Assembly: GCF_003672135.1 (NCBI RefSeq) | Contig: NC_039506.1 | Span: 21,484,497 to 21,548,496 of the forward strand | Length of the DNA stretch: 64,000 nt | Direction of reading: 5' to 3' | From: Ooceraea biroi | Taxonomy: Eukaryota > Arthropoda > Insecta > Hymenoptera > Formicidae | In this document: one piece after another, positions 1 to 13,542 of the stretch | How positions within the stretch are numbered: position 1 is the first letter of the stretch | Layout: every line of letters starts with the position of its first letter | The notes under the pieces: model-generated | Told to the model about the DNA's origin: nothing | Database searches by the model: none | The model's input: the letters and a program-made list of their open reading frames with translations, nothing else | Made by a program: the position numbers and the translations under genes

Positions 1-2827
1 TATCCACATACAAATAACCATAGAGAGTTTTGCGTCCTGCCGCAACCGCGCGGATATTAATAATTAAAATTAATAACGCAGCGCTAAGTACGGCCATGGT
101 ACACGCGTGATGATACTTGATGCATTAATGTCGCGCGACAAGACAATGTATCGCGCGATATATTAACGCGGACAGAGTGATTACGCGTCCGCGCGACCGT
201 CCGCGTTTATACATTATGACAATATGACGACTGATTTATGACAATTCGCAAATAGTGACAAACAACTCGGATCTGCAGTTCGAAAAATAGCAAATTGGGA
301 GAGATCGCGCGAAGGAGTGCCCAAAGTCGCCGGTCGCGGAATTAACGCAAATCCATTCACATTGCGAAGCTCCTTGGCCACTTGAACAGCATTCGTGGAC
401 GAGAAGAAAGCGCCACGCACGCGAGAAACCGTACATTGCCCTACAAGAGATGCCAAACAGTGCCGGAAAGACGGCCGGAGAACTTTGCATCTGCGAATTC
501 CAGCGAGAATGTCGCCGTATACCGGTACTTTTGAGCCGTCTTCGCAGTTGGTGACCGCCACGAGAAGAAGGAAAGAACCTCGCGGGAGTTCATCGCGAAG
601 TTCCTCGGGTACTCCACGGGGTGCGTGTCTGGACCAAAAACCATCCAAAAAACCGAAACATGTCTCTATGCGGCACGTTTCCTTATTTGGACATCCGCCG
701 TTTCTGAAGGTGAACAGCTGATATTAATTAATTGTGTGAAAATAAAAGCTGACGCTAACTTTCTCGTTGAAACAGAAATGTCGCGTGTAAAGGCTTTTAT
801 TTTTATTAATCGCATTAAAGTAAAAGGAAAATGTTTAGCGAAATGTATAATTCTCTTTAGAACTTGCGCGTGGAGAATGACGTTTAATTGTTGCCGTCGA
901 ATTTCGTTCCGACAGGTACGTGCAACCACTCGCGAGGGACTCGCGTGCGGAAGCTCTTGGCGCGGGCAGACACCTCGGGAGGGCTCTCGCGTCTTAAGCT
1001 GCCTTTGTACTCCGAGTCCATCGAGACGAAAACTTCGCTGTAGTTCGCAGCAATCTGCTTGGCAAACTTCCCGAGTGACCGATATAACGAGGACGGTCCA
1101 AACTGCAGTCTCTTACCAAGGAGGGGGACCAAGTGCATGGAACCAGGGCAGCCCAGGCATTACGAGGGACACGTCTGTCGCTGGATCTCCTGGAAAGCAT
1201 CTCCTGGTCATATACCTAGTAGCTTCGCGCGATGGGAGGACTTCAGCGTCGTCCTGGCAGGATGCATCGAGCAGGCTACATAGAGAGATTTACTGTTCAA
1301 CTTCGATGTCGTACGACGCGGAACTTCGCGCGAACGAGGCGAGGAAGAAGGAATGGAGGAAGTATGATCACCTACGGCAGGGAGATGCATGCTGCATCTC
1401 TCACGTTGAGTACCGCGTTTCAGCGAGAACGCTAATGTCAACGCTGGAGGTTGTCGGAACCATGTCACTCTGCGACGATAACGCCAATGTGGAGGGTAAG
1501 CGCTCGCGAAGATCGCTCGAGCTCCTGTTAGAGGTTGCGCGAAGGTAACGGCAAGGAAAGCAGCTACGACGAGCGGGAAGTGACTGCGTTTGCTCGGCAG
1601 GAGATTCTTCGACGAAGAAGATTTCGAGGAGGGTGCGAAGGATCTCGTAATGCCCCTCGAGTCTCCGTCGTGTTATCACGCTAAGTTGATTAAACACGGA
1701 CGACGACATGCATCTCCACCCCCATAAGCTCGTCGCTCCCCGTTGTCCTGTGTTGTGCTTCATCGTCCATCGACGTGCAACGACTAGCCGTGTATCCACC
1801 TCTGTCTGATCCACCTCCGTGCAATCTGCCGGCGTGTAATCCGCCGGCGTGTAAACCACCCTCGTGTAAACCGTCCTCGTGTAAATCACTGCCGTGTCCA
1901 GCATCGTCCCCGGCCCGCGCCGACGTCGCGCGACACGTCTCAGTGTGTTCGTCGTCTTTGGACCGTCCAATTCCGGCCAAGAGCTCCGGCCTCGTGTCCG
2001 GGAGGCCTGGCGCTCGATATCCGCATGCCATTCGCATGGGACACGCGTGACTCGCGATGAGAGACGGGATTACGTCAGCGTCCGTTAATTTGGCCCAAGT
2101 TGAATTAAACGCGGAGATTGTTCGACAGCGGAATCCAGGGCGGATCTTGCGAGTGATGCAGATTTCTACACAATGTTTTTACACATTTTTTACATATTAC
2201 TTTAACTAAATTTAACTAACGTTAAATCCGTGTAAAACAATTATGTATCTTCTCTTTTCTTTTCTTTTCCGCATAATACACAGACGTAAAATAGGACTGC
2301 ACATGTGCGAGCTTGAATTTCGCTAATACATTAAATGTGGATACGCTCGATCTTCTTACGGAGAGGATATACCGCGGTCAATCGTGCGGAAGAATATATA
2401 GTCACGCCGGGGTTCCGGAAAGGGTAGCGGAACGGGCCACTCGCCGCGAAACAGCGGGAAGCGGTTTCGGTTCCGAGTACCTGCGGCCTTGGAAATCCTT
2501 GGAAATCGTAGCTGCGGAGGATGTTGCTAATGATTCATCGCTTTAAAGATTCCGCGCCCGTTGTGCACTTAAAAAATTAATAAGTAAAAGCGGCTTCCGA
2601 CTGGCGTAACTGGTAGATTTATCGCTTCCGAAAGCGCACAGTTTGTTCTGTCAATGCTCGTGGCGCTCGTAAAATAAAATGCCCCGAATTTTTCTTGGTT
2701 CACTGCAAACCCGCTATGGCTTCCCGTATGATAATGACAATTAATCTAACCTAATACAATCCAACCAAAAATTTGACAACTTATCACAAATTTATACAAA
2801 TTATCGCGTAACAATGAAAGCTTGAGG
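1..2827. other. No secure gene; overlapping open frames
   Basis: Several frames stay open by chance on both strands. The longest are 625-1548 (+) and 214-648 (-), but both begin at non-ATG or arbitrary codons. The minus-strand stretch 884-1138 reads like coding sequence (a balanced residue mix ending in a stop), yet I recognise no domain and no splice pair joins it to 214-648. It could be the 3' end of a gene lying mostly outside the window, or decayed coding DNA. 2160-2280 is AT-rich with no signal. Confidence 0.4.
1814..1897 (+). repeat. 15-bp minisatellite, about 5.6 copies
   Basis: Five and a half diverged copies of a 15-base unit of the form CCNNCGTGTAAANCN lie head to tail (starts at 1814, 1829, 1844, 1859, 1874, 1889). 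Read on + the unit encodes Cys-Lys/Asn-Pro-Pro/Ser-Ser repeats; read on - it gives Tyr-Thr-rich or Gly/His-rich repeats. No splice context or start supports translation in any frame. Confidence 0.8.
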
Positions 2828-5625
2828 ATGAAATTGCTAAGTTGTTTGCTGAAAACGTCGCAATGGCCGCAACGAGTGCTCGGGATCTTGAAGCTGTGTG
2901 CCTTCGAGTACTTCAAGGCCGGGCACTTTGATCTATCAAATAATCAGTTGCTGGACCAGCTAAGAAAGCTGAACAAAGAGTGTGACGAGATGATCGCGGA
3001 GCATCGCCGGCAGCTTGCTTGCGAGAGGAACTCGCGCGGATTCTACGTAATCTCGACGTCAGTTATCGGATCATAAAAAGGTAAGGTTCTTTGCAAACGA
3101 GCTACTTTGCTAGTTAACGAACCTGTCGTTATCATAAAGCCCTCCACGTCAGACCGTATAAATCCACGGTGTAATTTCTCGGGATCAGTACCGTCCGCAA
3201 TCTTAAAATTCTCGCGACGCGGAAATCACCCGGTGAAATTTTCAATTAATTAATTAATGCTCGTAATCGAAACCCGTCCGCGCGTTCGATCGAACAGGAT
3301 CGGTGACGCGAGCAGATACGTGGACTGGGCGGACCTGGTAATCGCGATTGGTGGGGACGGCACCTTCCTCTTAGCATCGAGATTGATAAGGAGCAACAAG
3401 ATGCCGATTTTCGGCATCAACCCGCATTCGAGCATCAGCGATCTCACGTTGCCGATGGAGTATTCCTCGGACATCGACAGGATATTCGAGAGATTGCGCG
3501 CGGGCGACTACGGCCTGCTGATGCGGAGTCGCATACGCACGACAATGACTGGGGTGGGACTCTACCAACAATCCCTTCATGTGCACCGAAAGAGCCGCAC
3601 GCAGGACGAGTTAAGGATCGAGTGAGTGGATTAGCATTCAAGCTCCGCTCGTGCCTCGCGCGGAACGCGACGGCCGGAATTACGTAATTTTTCTGCTCCA
3701 CAAAGCAGCGCGGCCTGTTCCTCTTACTAATCGCGAAGTGAACGAGCGTTTCTCTCCTGAAGGGGAATCCACGTTGCGCCATTATTTATCTCGCTTTTCT
3801 TGCACAAGCGCGCTTGTACTCCATGTTTTACTTGCAAGATTCCCCGGTACTGCTTTGTAAGGACCGGCACGGTAAACTCGTATTCCTCTCGGAAATACCT
3901 GCCGTCGCGTTCGCCCGAGCCGCGGGAGGAAGAGTACGTTATGGAATAATAGTATTAATAAATCCGGCGTGTCAAAGCGAACGGAACCGAGACTGTGAAA
4001 GGCACGATCTCCTTGCGCCGCCTTTATTCGTGCGCGCGCTTGAAAGGGGAAGTTTCTTCGAGGCGGAATTAACGTAACGTACCACTTGCAAAAAGATAAG
4101 GGTCTGAATGCTTTTTAACAGTCGGCGAATGGCTTTGCGAGCGCTGCAACAAACGTAATAAGGTCGACAAGATAGAGAGACGCACGCGATTGTGTCTCCC
4201 CCCCGCGTGCGGGTAACCAGCCGACAGAAATGCCTCATATAATTTCGTTAGCTCCATGAAAGTGCACCGAACAAAGAAAAACGTTAAAGCGCAGTCGAGG
4301 TCAATTCCGCGTACGCTGAACCTTTATTTATCGACCATGTTTCCGGTATGATACGTAAGATTCAAGTTGAAAATAAGTAGGGCAGTGAAAAAAGGCAATC
4401 TGGATATCTGGCTGGATTTTGCGAGGAGACGCTGTGATGCGTCTTCATAGTCTGATTCCGTCCTTCCTGGCGTGGTTCCTCTGAGCTCCGAATTGTAGCT
4501 CGCGTGCGTTATAACTTTGGCAATTATGCAACTTGTAAATTACAAGGCCCACGTGGTTATGGCCTGCGCGCAAGGAGAATGTAACTTCTGAATGCGTTGC
4601 GGAATTTTACGGAACGCAACTCGCGACGAACCTTGGTCAAATTTATTTCGATGTTTATTATTTGACGAGAAACGATTTGAGGCATTTGATATTCCATTAC
4701 TGCTTTCGTGCAATCTCCTTTTCGCGTGACGACGCTCTACCACGTCCTTAATTCCTTTCAAGCCTCGAAACGTCTCTAAAGACGTACGCTAAACAAATGA
4801 AACCTTTGCAGTGCACTCGCGAGTTCTACTCGGAGGAAAATAGCGGACGCCGTGCAGCCTCGCCGAAGAGTTTTGCCATGGTTAGCATTAAACGAGGTAA
4901 ACATTATGTCTGATGTATGGCGTTTGTATGTCTCTGAGCGATGTGCTGATCGATAATGTCTCGTGCTCGTCTTATGCCTTTAGGTGTTCATGACTGAAAT
5001 TTTAGCGGCGAAATCGATCACGTTCGCGATCCAGGTCAACGATGAGGAAGAATTAACGACTCGCTCGTCAGGAATCGGTTTCTACACAGGCTCGGGTTCG
5101 CGATCCTGGTTCAGGGAGATGAATCTCCTGCAGACCGAAACCGTTCAGACAGTCGTCGCTATGGCGACTGGCAGAGAACTCAGTGGGAAGGAAACTAGCG
5201 AATTGTTGTACAAGTATCACAGCGGTCTCCTATTCCCGCCAGGTAGCGAATTAGGTCGACAAAACCCAAGTACTCTCCAACTCTGCAATGATATTTCTTC
5301 GAATAACCATTGAAAATTAATAACGACATAAATCATGAATACAAACGTACATTTGAACAATAAGAAATAGGCTTGAAAAAGGAATTACGGACGCTAAATA
5401 TACACCATGTGTTCGCGTTACAGATGATCCAAAAATGGCGTACATGATATATGAATGTTTCGCAGTATGCGCTTCCCAAAGTCGCTCCCGGAAAGGCGAA
5501 AGTGTCGCAGCATCAGAGTGAAGTCGTTCGGCTTTGACGCCGGTCTGATTCTAGATGGATGCGTGTGCATGCCCTTCAATGACGGCAGCACCGCGCTCTT
5601 CGAGATCCGGCCGAATACGCGCTGA
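2828..5625 (+). CDS. NADK2: NAD kinase 2 (mitochondrial type) homologue, two frameshifts, probably decaying copy
   Basis: NADK2 phosphorylates NAD to NADP in mitochondria. Five exons: 2828-3080, 3298-3621, 4812-4896, 4984-5242, 5424-5625; all four introns are GT-AG and their phases join correctly. Visible family marks are an N-terminal helix region (QRVLGILKL), the nucleotide motif GGDGT with WADLVIA before it, the MRSRIRTT strand, LPWLALNEVFM, SSGIGFYTGSGSRSW (in place of the usual TGTGS-W), and a C-terminal VKSFGFDAG-LILDG with PFNDGS. Oddities: one base is missing near 3019 (frame 2 to frame 1 inside exon 1) and one near 5458 (exon 5), and the conserved NxDPxxSEGHL loop is shortened to NPHSSISDLTL. 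The start at 2828 is the first in-frame ATG; a targeting-peptide exon could lie upstream. Family identity is firm. Whether it is a pseudogene or has assembly errors is open; loss of the loop favours decay. Confidence 0.78.
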
Positions 5626-7470
5626 AGAATATCGTTCTGCGATAAATCCCATGTAGCCACTCCGTCACATCTCGTAATGTTAAAGCTAATTCACTCTTTA
5701 TCGCGATAGCCTAATTCGAAGAGGACACGTCGCCCTCGCCTCGCTCTCGGCTGGGGAAGAACAGAGTAAATTGTGCCGACATTGCGCGGAATCTCGGATG
5801 ACGTAGGACGGACGCGGGCTAAAAGGCTCTCTCTCGAGCCTACAGATTTATCGCGCTCGGTGACGATGGACCCGACGGCTTAGTGCATTTCGTTCTCATC
5901 GGCAAGAGAAATGGGCCGCTCTTTCTTTCTGGAGCAACTCGGGACGAGGCGAGAGAGACCCTTCGCGATTTCCACGTTTCTCTCCACGTTTCCATCCACG
6001 TTTAACTCTCCTTGTTTCTCTTCTCTCCCTTTCTCTCTCTCTCTCTCATTCTCATCCCCATTTTCCCTTCCTCGAGCGCGAACCGAGCCTCGCCCGGGCT
6101 TCCATTAACCCCGTAATTTCGGTTCTCGCTATACCGCAGACGCTCCTCGTCGCGCGAATTGTATCTCCGTGTTCCGTAGGAACGAGCGCACCTATCCGCC
6201 TCTTGCCTAAGTGCACCGCTCCACTTTAGGCGAAAGTTGCGGGTGCTCGAGACACGAGATACCGCGCAGGGTCCTCTTAGGGCCGAGCTGCTGGGTTTTC
6301 GGGCACGGCATCGCGTAAAGTAGCGGTAAAAGAGTTGCGGGAACGTAAAAGTCGCGGACTCACGTTCAGTCCATGCCAGAAACTTTGGTCTCATTGAAAC
6401 CGAGAACGAGGAGAACGATCTCGAGAAGGTGCTTCTCCACGAGGCAATTGTACCTTCAAAGAATTTCAACGGCGCTATTTTCCGATCGTCTGGTTCGCCC
6501 CTGTAAATAACAGTTCGCACGTACACGAGGCCTGACTCCTCTTTACATTTAATGCCTCTACTCTTTAGCGCAAAGGATAGAATTATCTTGTGGATAATTA
6601 TGAAATTTTGAACATTTATATAAGAACATGTATTACATGTTAAACAATATATTATAATAATACATTTTTCTACGTATTTTATATATATATTTCTACTCTT
6701 TATTATGGATTTAGTTATGGCAATCAGTTTTTTTCCTCATTGATGATGATTGTCACGAGCACGCACGTATCCTTTGGGCGCGAGAAAAGACCACGGCATT
6801 AAGCGGTCCGGATGGGCTTCCCAATCGGATTTCAGTAAACGGCCGAGCCGTTCTCATTAATCCTCGCGAAAGCCCCAATCTGTAAGAACAATGGTGATCC
6901 ATCCCAGACAGTCTCATGGAGGACAAACAAATGTACGGGCAACCGGGAATAACGGGCGACGTCGACCGATCCTTTGTACTTCGTAATTGAACGTCGTCGT
7001 CTTCCAGCGAAGTTTTCGACGAGGTGTCATTTCGACGAGGGTCCGGCTGAGATGAAACGAACCGGAAACCGCCGCGAATTTTATGATATTCCCGACTGCG
7101 ACCCGTCGGCATAATTTCCGCGATGCACCGCGTAGGAATTCATCGCTTCTATATTTTTGAAGCGAGTCCGCACTCGTTTCATGCGGCGGTACGAACAACG
7201 GATATCCTTTTAGGATCGTCGATGAAATATCGGCTCGTTATCGGTATCGCGCGGCATAATTAATTAATAATTCTCTCGAAATACCGCGTGATAATGATTT
7301 AAAACGAATGAGCAACGCAACAATAGAATGCTTTAGCGACCAGTGATGCGTCATTACGATTATAAACATATTAATGAAGCAAAGCGTTAACGCGGGATTA
7401 CCGCTCGAGGCATGAAGCGACGCAGACTGGCCGCGCGCGTAGGACCGAACATACGTTGCACATATGGAGC

Positions 7471-7473
<3 letters not shown>

Positions 7474-7524
<51 letters not shown>
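7474..7524. repeat. (TG)n microsatellite, about 25 units
   Basis: Uninterrupted TG dinucleotides, followed after an ATGTGTAC break by TA repeats. This explains the run of His-Thr codons in the opposite-strand frames. Confidence 0.97.
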
Positions 7525-7531
<7 letters not shown>

Positions 7532-10500
7532 CACGGGTATATATATATTCATGTTTATAAAATAAATAATACTTTCGATGCATACGACGTATTCGCGCGT
7601 GTAGCCAAACTCGCCGCGCCGCGTGCTGCGTAATCGCAAAAATCAATATTATCCCCGCGGATTCGGCCGCGCTTCACCTCTGCGCCTCCTGCATTCGCGG
7701 CCATACCGTTTCTCTGAAAATTGAGCTGAAATCGCGCTGAAATACCCTCTTTTGCCATCGCCCTAGCCGTCTTCCCTCGAGTGCACTCCTCGAACAGTAT
7801 AAATTCGTCAACCGATGACCGGTCGCGGCCGTTTACCCTTATCCGAAGATTTAGCTTCCTTCGGTCGGACCGGCGGCGGTAATGGCGGTTCGCGAGATTT
7901 ATTAGCGGATTCATGGGCGGGACGTTAATTCGCACCGAAGAGAGCTCGAGGGGTCGAGCGGACGAGGAGGATCACCGGGCGAAACGGCGAACGGAAGAGA
8001 AGAACGAGAACGGAAGACGGGAAAAGCGGTAGCCGATGTAAAAGCAGTGTGGGAGCTACGAAGGGGGTGACGGAGGGAAAGAGAGAAAGAGAGAGAGAGA
8101 CAAAGAGAGGAAGCGAGGGAGCTCTAAAGAGGAACGAAGAACGTCACCGAAGTGGGTGGACGTGGACCGATGAGAGGCGGAATCGCGGGTGTACCTTTTT
8201 GCGTGGCAACACAAACGCTGACCCTTTTTTTCCTCTGGCTTTAATCCCCGCACTGGTTGTAATTTGATCCGCCTTTGTGGCGGCCGCCACCGCCACCGCT
8301 CCCGTATGCATATCGTCCGCTTCCGCTTTGCGCGCAAGGGAAAAACGTCGCGCACGCGGTCACCGCCGCAAAGCGTAGGCGGAATAATGACGGTTAATGA
8401 AAATATGAAAGGCTAAACGCAACCGTGCACTACGTTGCTCGCGCTGCGGATCCGCGAGCATGATGTGCGCGACGTGAAGTGGCGAGAAAGCTGGAAATAA
8501 CGGCGGCGATTAATCGCCGCGTCTAATGCGCTTTGATCAGTCCACTTTGTCATTCCTCTCTCCGTTTCTCTCTCCCTTTCTCTTCCTCTGCCATTTCGAG
8601 ATATACGTAAAAATGGCCAGGTCGTTGAAGCTAGTCGAGGGCCATTTGCGCCACCGCTTCGTCGATATCGGGGGGTGGCGATATCGTCCATTTTACCGCG
8701 CTGAAAAATGAATTGGGTAATAAGCGATAAGAAATTTTTTCAGTAAAGGGTCTCTCTGACGAATTCACCCTCTTCATTTAATCCATGATATTACGCCTAC
8801 ACCCTCCCTGTATACACCCTCCCGGCCGAGTCAATCCGCTGGAGATATTCTACCGGAAGTCGAGCGACGACGCGAATAAACGTGCCACGTCGTCAAATTT
8901 GCTCGGCGTATCAAGGGCCGTCACGTGCGTCTCTCGTTTCCGCCTGCACCATTTTAACGTTTATGCGCACCGGCAAGATTTTGGCTCTGTTCAACGATCG
9001 TGACGCGCCTTTTGTAGTCACCAGGGGAAGTGACGTTTGCGCGAACCCTCATAATTAAGTGATGACTTATCGAGGAGGCGTTGGTTCGCCACTGCCACCG
9101 GCGAAGTTATCCCGACATCGCGACACCCCGTCGACGGAAGCCAAAACGAAGACAAAACGATGAAGCGCGGGAGTCCGCGGGGATGTAAAACCGAAAGAGA
9201 GCTGGGGGCGAAGCTCATTTCCCGTCCGCTGACGCTCGATGAATTTCGACGGCAAATTGTCGTGGCGACGATTTCAAGTTTCCCTTCCGGTCGTCCTCCG
9301 CGTCATGTCTTCCTGCAAAGGAACCACTCTGGGAAACTCAATTACGCGCGATCGAACCCCAGATATTTTGTACGCGCGACCGCGACAATCTCGATAATAT
9401 TCACCACGTCTGTTACGGTTTTCTCTCAGTCAGTTGAGGACCACGATATAAATACTCGTTTATCTCCTTTTCTTTCTCGCCATCTTAATGACGTTTAGTC
9501 TCCCTTGTTCCTCGTCATCTCTCGCGAGCCGTTGTTTCCACGGACGAACTTCTGATTTTATTGGTACGAGGGGGTTGCGTGGCCGGGAGGGAAGGCCGCG
9601 AAGCGAAGGAAACCGGAGATTGTCGCGCAAATGAATTTGAAGTATTGCCATTCTGCATTCTCTCCACCTGTCTCCGGCGCTCGCTGCTCTTTCCGACTTT
9701 CCATTATCTTACCTCGGTTTCTCTCCTTCGTTCGCGCCGAATAGCCCACAGGTACGATCTTTTTCCATCCCCTCGTCGTGCGGTTTCCTCTTTCGCGTCT
9801 CTTTTTACCGTCCCGTCCCGCGATCTCGTTTCCGCTCGTCTTCCGCGAGCGGCTGAATCGATACCCATTCGGCCTTGTACGAATTCGCTTGGTACGCCGA
9901 TAAGTCGTTGCAAATGAATCAAGAATCGCAATAAGGCCACTAACGGTAATATTATCTTTTGCCAATCGCACGATTCATTTCGCGAAACTGGTGACATCCG
10001 CGTAGCAACGAACAAAAGTACGTTTCGCGTTCTATTCATGAGACTCGCGACAAAAAATTATGAGACTAGTTCGAAAACACATTTAGGATGTTTAATTAGA
10101 GTGCTAATTAATTAGAGAGCTGATTAATTTCCAAGCACTCGTCTCGCTGCAGGAAGAATCGCATTGACCGTTTTTCCGTTCTCAAAACAGCTGAACTCTC
10201 GTTCCTCTCGCGTATCAAGGGCCCTTCCGCTGCTTCAGGCCGAGTACAATAATATTGTCACTGAGTTAAGTCATCTCGCAGTCGTCGCAAAGAATTCCCA
10301 TTAAAGGATTTCAAAGGATAAGGCTGCCGGGGAGGAGGGAAGATTCCGGTCCCAAAGCTCCAGGTTAAATTATCGTCCGGGTGTGTTTGTTCCATTTTCT
10401 GCACCGCGGCACCGCCGCGCCGGGCTGAAAGGAGCGCAGCCTTTTGACCCGAATACCGAGAAGGAGCGGCGCTCTTCAGCCGCATATAATGTCGCTAAAT

Positions 10501-11269
10501 AAGGAGCACTAAACGGGTTATCCCGTCACGTCGCGATTAAGTCGGGCGATGCGATTTATAACGATTATCGGGGAGCCGGAATGCACTGCGCCGGTTTCGC
10601 GGGAAATTTCGTTCGGTGAACGTCGAAGGAAAACGACGACGAGCGAAATACGAGATTACGTTTATAAGTTAAAACGAAATTTCCTCCCCTGAGTCCGCCA
10701 CCTAGCCGCCTCGCCTGGAGACTTTCCCCGTTCGTTATTACGGCCGGCCGGGCCAATAAAACTAATCGCACTCTTTAATTATCGTAATCCCGGGACATTA
10801 TTCCGCGCTGTTAAGCCCGACACTAATCATCCGACGTGGAGCGATTCCGCTTATCCGCCGTGGGCAGGAAACGCACGCTCTTTTCCTCTTTCTTTTTCTC
10901 GCAGTGGAGCAGACTCACCGAATGACCAGCCGGCGGGAAACGACCACAAGTTGGTTACTTTGTCGGTGCTCGCGTAGGACGATATGATATACCTTGTCGT
11001 TTTCTTTTAATAAAGTCGCGAGCAATCGGTTTTTAATTAATGCAGAAAGAAAACATGCATAAACATAGGAGGAGAGAGGGAAATGTATATTTTATGTATG
11101 ATAATATTTCCATATAGCGAGAAGGGATGACTCGCGAATAATCCAGCAATATTCTTCATCGTCGTTTACATCGTTGCATCCATCGATGCCTCATGGCGTT
11201 CGATTTCTTCGCATCAAAGCTCGCGGTTATTCCGCGATTCCGTAGATCGCGAAGCGCATCTAGCTGCCT

Positions 11270-11335
11270 GCGAAAAGAAAAGAGAAGAGAAAGAAAGGAA
11301 GAGAGAGAAAGAGAAAGAGCAAGAGAGGAGAAATT
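11270..11335. repeat. Purine-rich (GA/GAAA) tract
   Basis: About 65 bases made almost only of A and G, the core of a longer purine bias. It creates an Arg/Glu/Lys-rich open frame on + that is not considered coding. Confidence 0.8.
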
Positions 11336-12441
11336 AAAGTTAAGGGCAAACAGGCTGCGGAAGCGGGAGAAAGCGAGGTCGAGCCGCGCGCCCGAACCCC
11401 TTTTAAAACGCTCCCCGTGGTGAAATAAATTGGCGCCGGTGTGTTTACACGTTAGGGCGAAATTAAAATTCCTGAAGTGTTGCGAGGTAGCTGCCGCGTG
11501 CTAGCAAGAGGTGGAAGAGCGACTAGCCGCGAGAGGGATGGAACGGAGACAGGGAAAGAGAGATAGAAAGAAAGAGAGAGAAAAGTGCGAAAGAAAGAGA
11601 GAAAGCGAGAGAGGAAGAGAGCAGGAGGGATGCCGGGGTGTCGACGGTCGGATGCCCGAAGGAGAGAGATGTGTTTAATTAATGACCGGACTAATTAAAA
11701 GCCCAAAGAAAAATACACTCGCGCGCGCGATCCGGGAGCGGTGGGATAAGGGCTGCTGGCCGCGCTAAAACACTCGTTCGGCGTTAATGCACAAAAGCGT
11801 CGTGCGACACGACGAGACGACGGTGACGGCGATGGAGGAGACGGAAACGAGTCGGCTAATAAGTTCACCTCGTTTCAATTATCTCGCCACCCAAGCTACC
11901 TCGACCCCGTCTGTATGATATTCTGCAAAGTGTATGAATCCCCTCGAAGAAGTGTCGACAAATTTACCGGAGCGTCGCCTGAGCGAGCGAAGAGATTTCA
12001 CTGAAGAAGCTCACAGAGCGATTATTGATAATAAATAGAATAAAATCGCGGAATAGAATTGACAAAAACCGAGGGAAGATGTTTATTGCGAATTTATGCG
12101 TTCGCTCGTATCGGATCCCATATGCATTTCTCAGATTTGAAGACTGCTCCGTCTCACGCTAGATTTCCTCGTATCGATCGAGAGCTCTATCGAGGGTAGT
12201 TCGCGTGTGCGCACCGTTCTATCACCCGCCTCGCTATACTACCCCCGGTGTAATGATCATACTACGGTTTACCGATGAGCAAACGAACGCATCCTGTTAA
12301 TGTATGAATCTTGCAGGAAGCAAACGCGGCTTCCCAGATACAAACACGTGTACCCACGCGTGTGCCTCACATCGTTGAATGTACACATACTAGCGCGTGC
12401 TAAGGTGCAATAGAGCTCTAATTAAATAATTAATTGCTAAT

Positions 12442-12465
12442 GAGAGAGAGAGAGAGAGAGAGAGA
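12442..12465. repeat. (GA)12 microsatellite
   Basis: Perfect GA dinucleotide run in AT-rich surroundings. Confidence 0.95.
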
Positions 12466-13542
12466 TCGTCTACACGTGTGTCGGAATTCTGAACATACAT
12501 GCGCCCTTCTTACTGGAACGAGCGCACGTACTGCGCTACGTGTGCAAGATACCCTCTGATCTATTGAGCTGCACTCGACCACGCGAGATTATTATTTCAA
12601 CAATAAGCACCGCTCGGTATTTAATTATTTCCCGCGCAATAACGCAAACGTGAATTCGCGAAAAATACGAGTCTGCGAATAGCTGCGGCCGCGATGGCGT
12701 CATCGGAATCCGGAACTCAATTTATCGAGAGGAGACAGTAAGCTCACAAAACAAAGTCCATGCGAGTATCGATGCCATCAGAGATAATCCCGATACCGTT
12801 GGGGAAACTCCTGCGGGAGACGCGATACATCGGGATAACGAAAAAAAGGCAGAAAAAAATATATAAAGCCTCCTCTCGACGACACGCGGGACTCCGCGTT
12901 ACGAATGTGCGTGACGCGACGGCGCTGTAAATAACGACACGTTACTAATTTAGATTTCTGTCAAAGATAAAACCGTCCTGCCGGGCATTCGTCACAACGC
13001 TCGCCGCTCGATTGCATTTCGATACGGCTCGATTCGCGTTTGATCGCGTCTAACATTAAAAATTTATAATGCACGTGCGGAATGCATGAAAGCGCGGGTA
13101 AACAGCGCAATTGCGACAACGGAATTGTTGCTAGCACAAAGATATTCATCTAAGAAAGATTGAAATAAAAGCAATCATGAAGCAATAAAAAAGCTATTAG
13201 AAGCAGAATTAGAAGGCGTTGCCTTGCCTAATGATTTCCTCATTTATTTATTTCTGTGCATATGTCACATGGCAATTAAAGCGCTTCATCGCACATTAAA
13301 GCTCACGCAGCTCTTTACACGTCCATAAATAATATTCAACAGAGTTGTCAGGCATAACATTATGTTCTTGATATGGAAATCAGTTTTATGCAAATCGCAA
13401 CAATATGTAATATTCATTTCTCATTTTTTCATCGTTTCTACGTCCACCTCCACGTCCATTCGTTTGACACGTTGTTGCAGGCTCGATGATGCCAGCGAGG
13501 TGTATTTCGTGTGCGTCCGATAATCCACATCCCATGGAAGGT

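Larger units (their letters stand above)
5626..13542. other. Gene-free interval with simple repeats
   Basis: No coding exon with splice sites was found. The interval holds a CT tract near 6030-6046, an AT-rich patch at 6590-6715, a long GT microsatellite (7474-7524), purine-rich tracts (8075-8115, 11270-11335, 11550-11630) and a GA run (12442-12465). Open frames here have low-complexity or random composition. It may be regulatory DNA or introns of a gene outside the window. Confidence 0.6.

Noticed and set aside
214..648. 144-codon frame on - that looks protein-like
   Set aside because: Two other minus frames are also open over the same bases and none matches a family, so I could not decide on a coding frame.
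625..1548. 307-codon open frame on +
   Set aside because: No recognisable domain, mixed random composition, overlaps other open frames on both strands in GC-rich DNA, no splice or start context.
6002..6526. 174-codon frame on -
   Set aside because: Ends in Arg/Glu repeats produced by a CT microsatellite; no domain.
7238..7639. Frames with long His-Thr or Cys-Val repeats
   Set aside because: They are readings of the (TG)n microsatellite.
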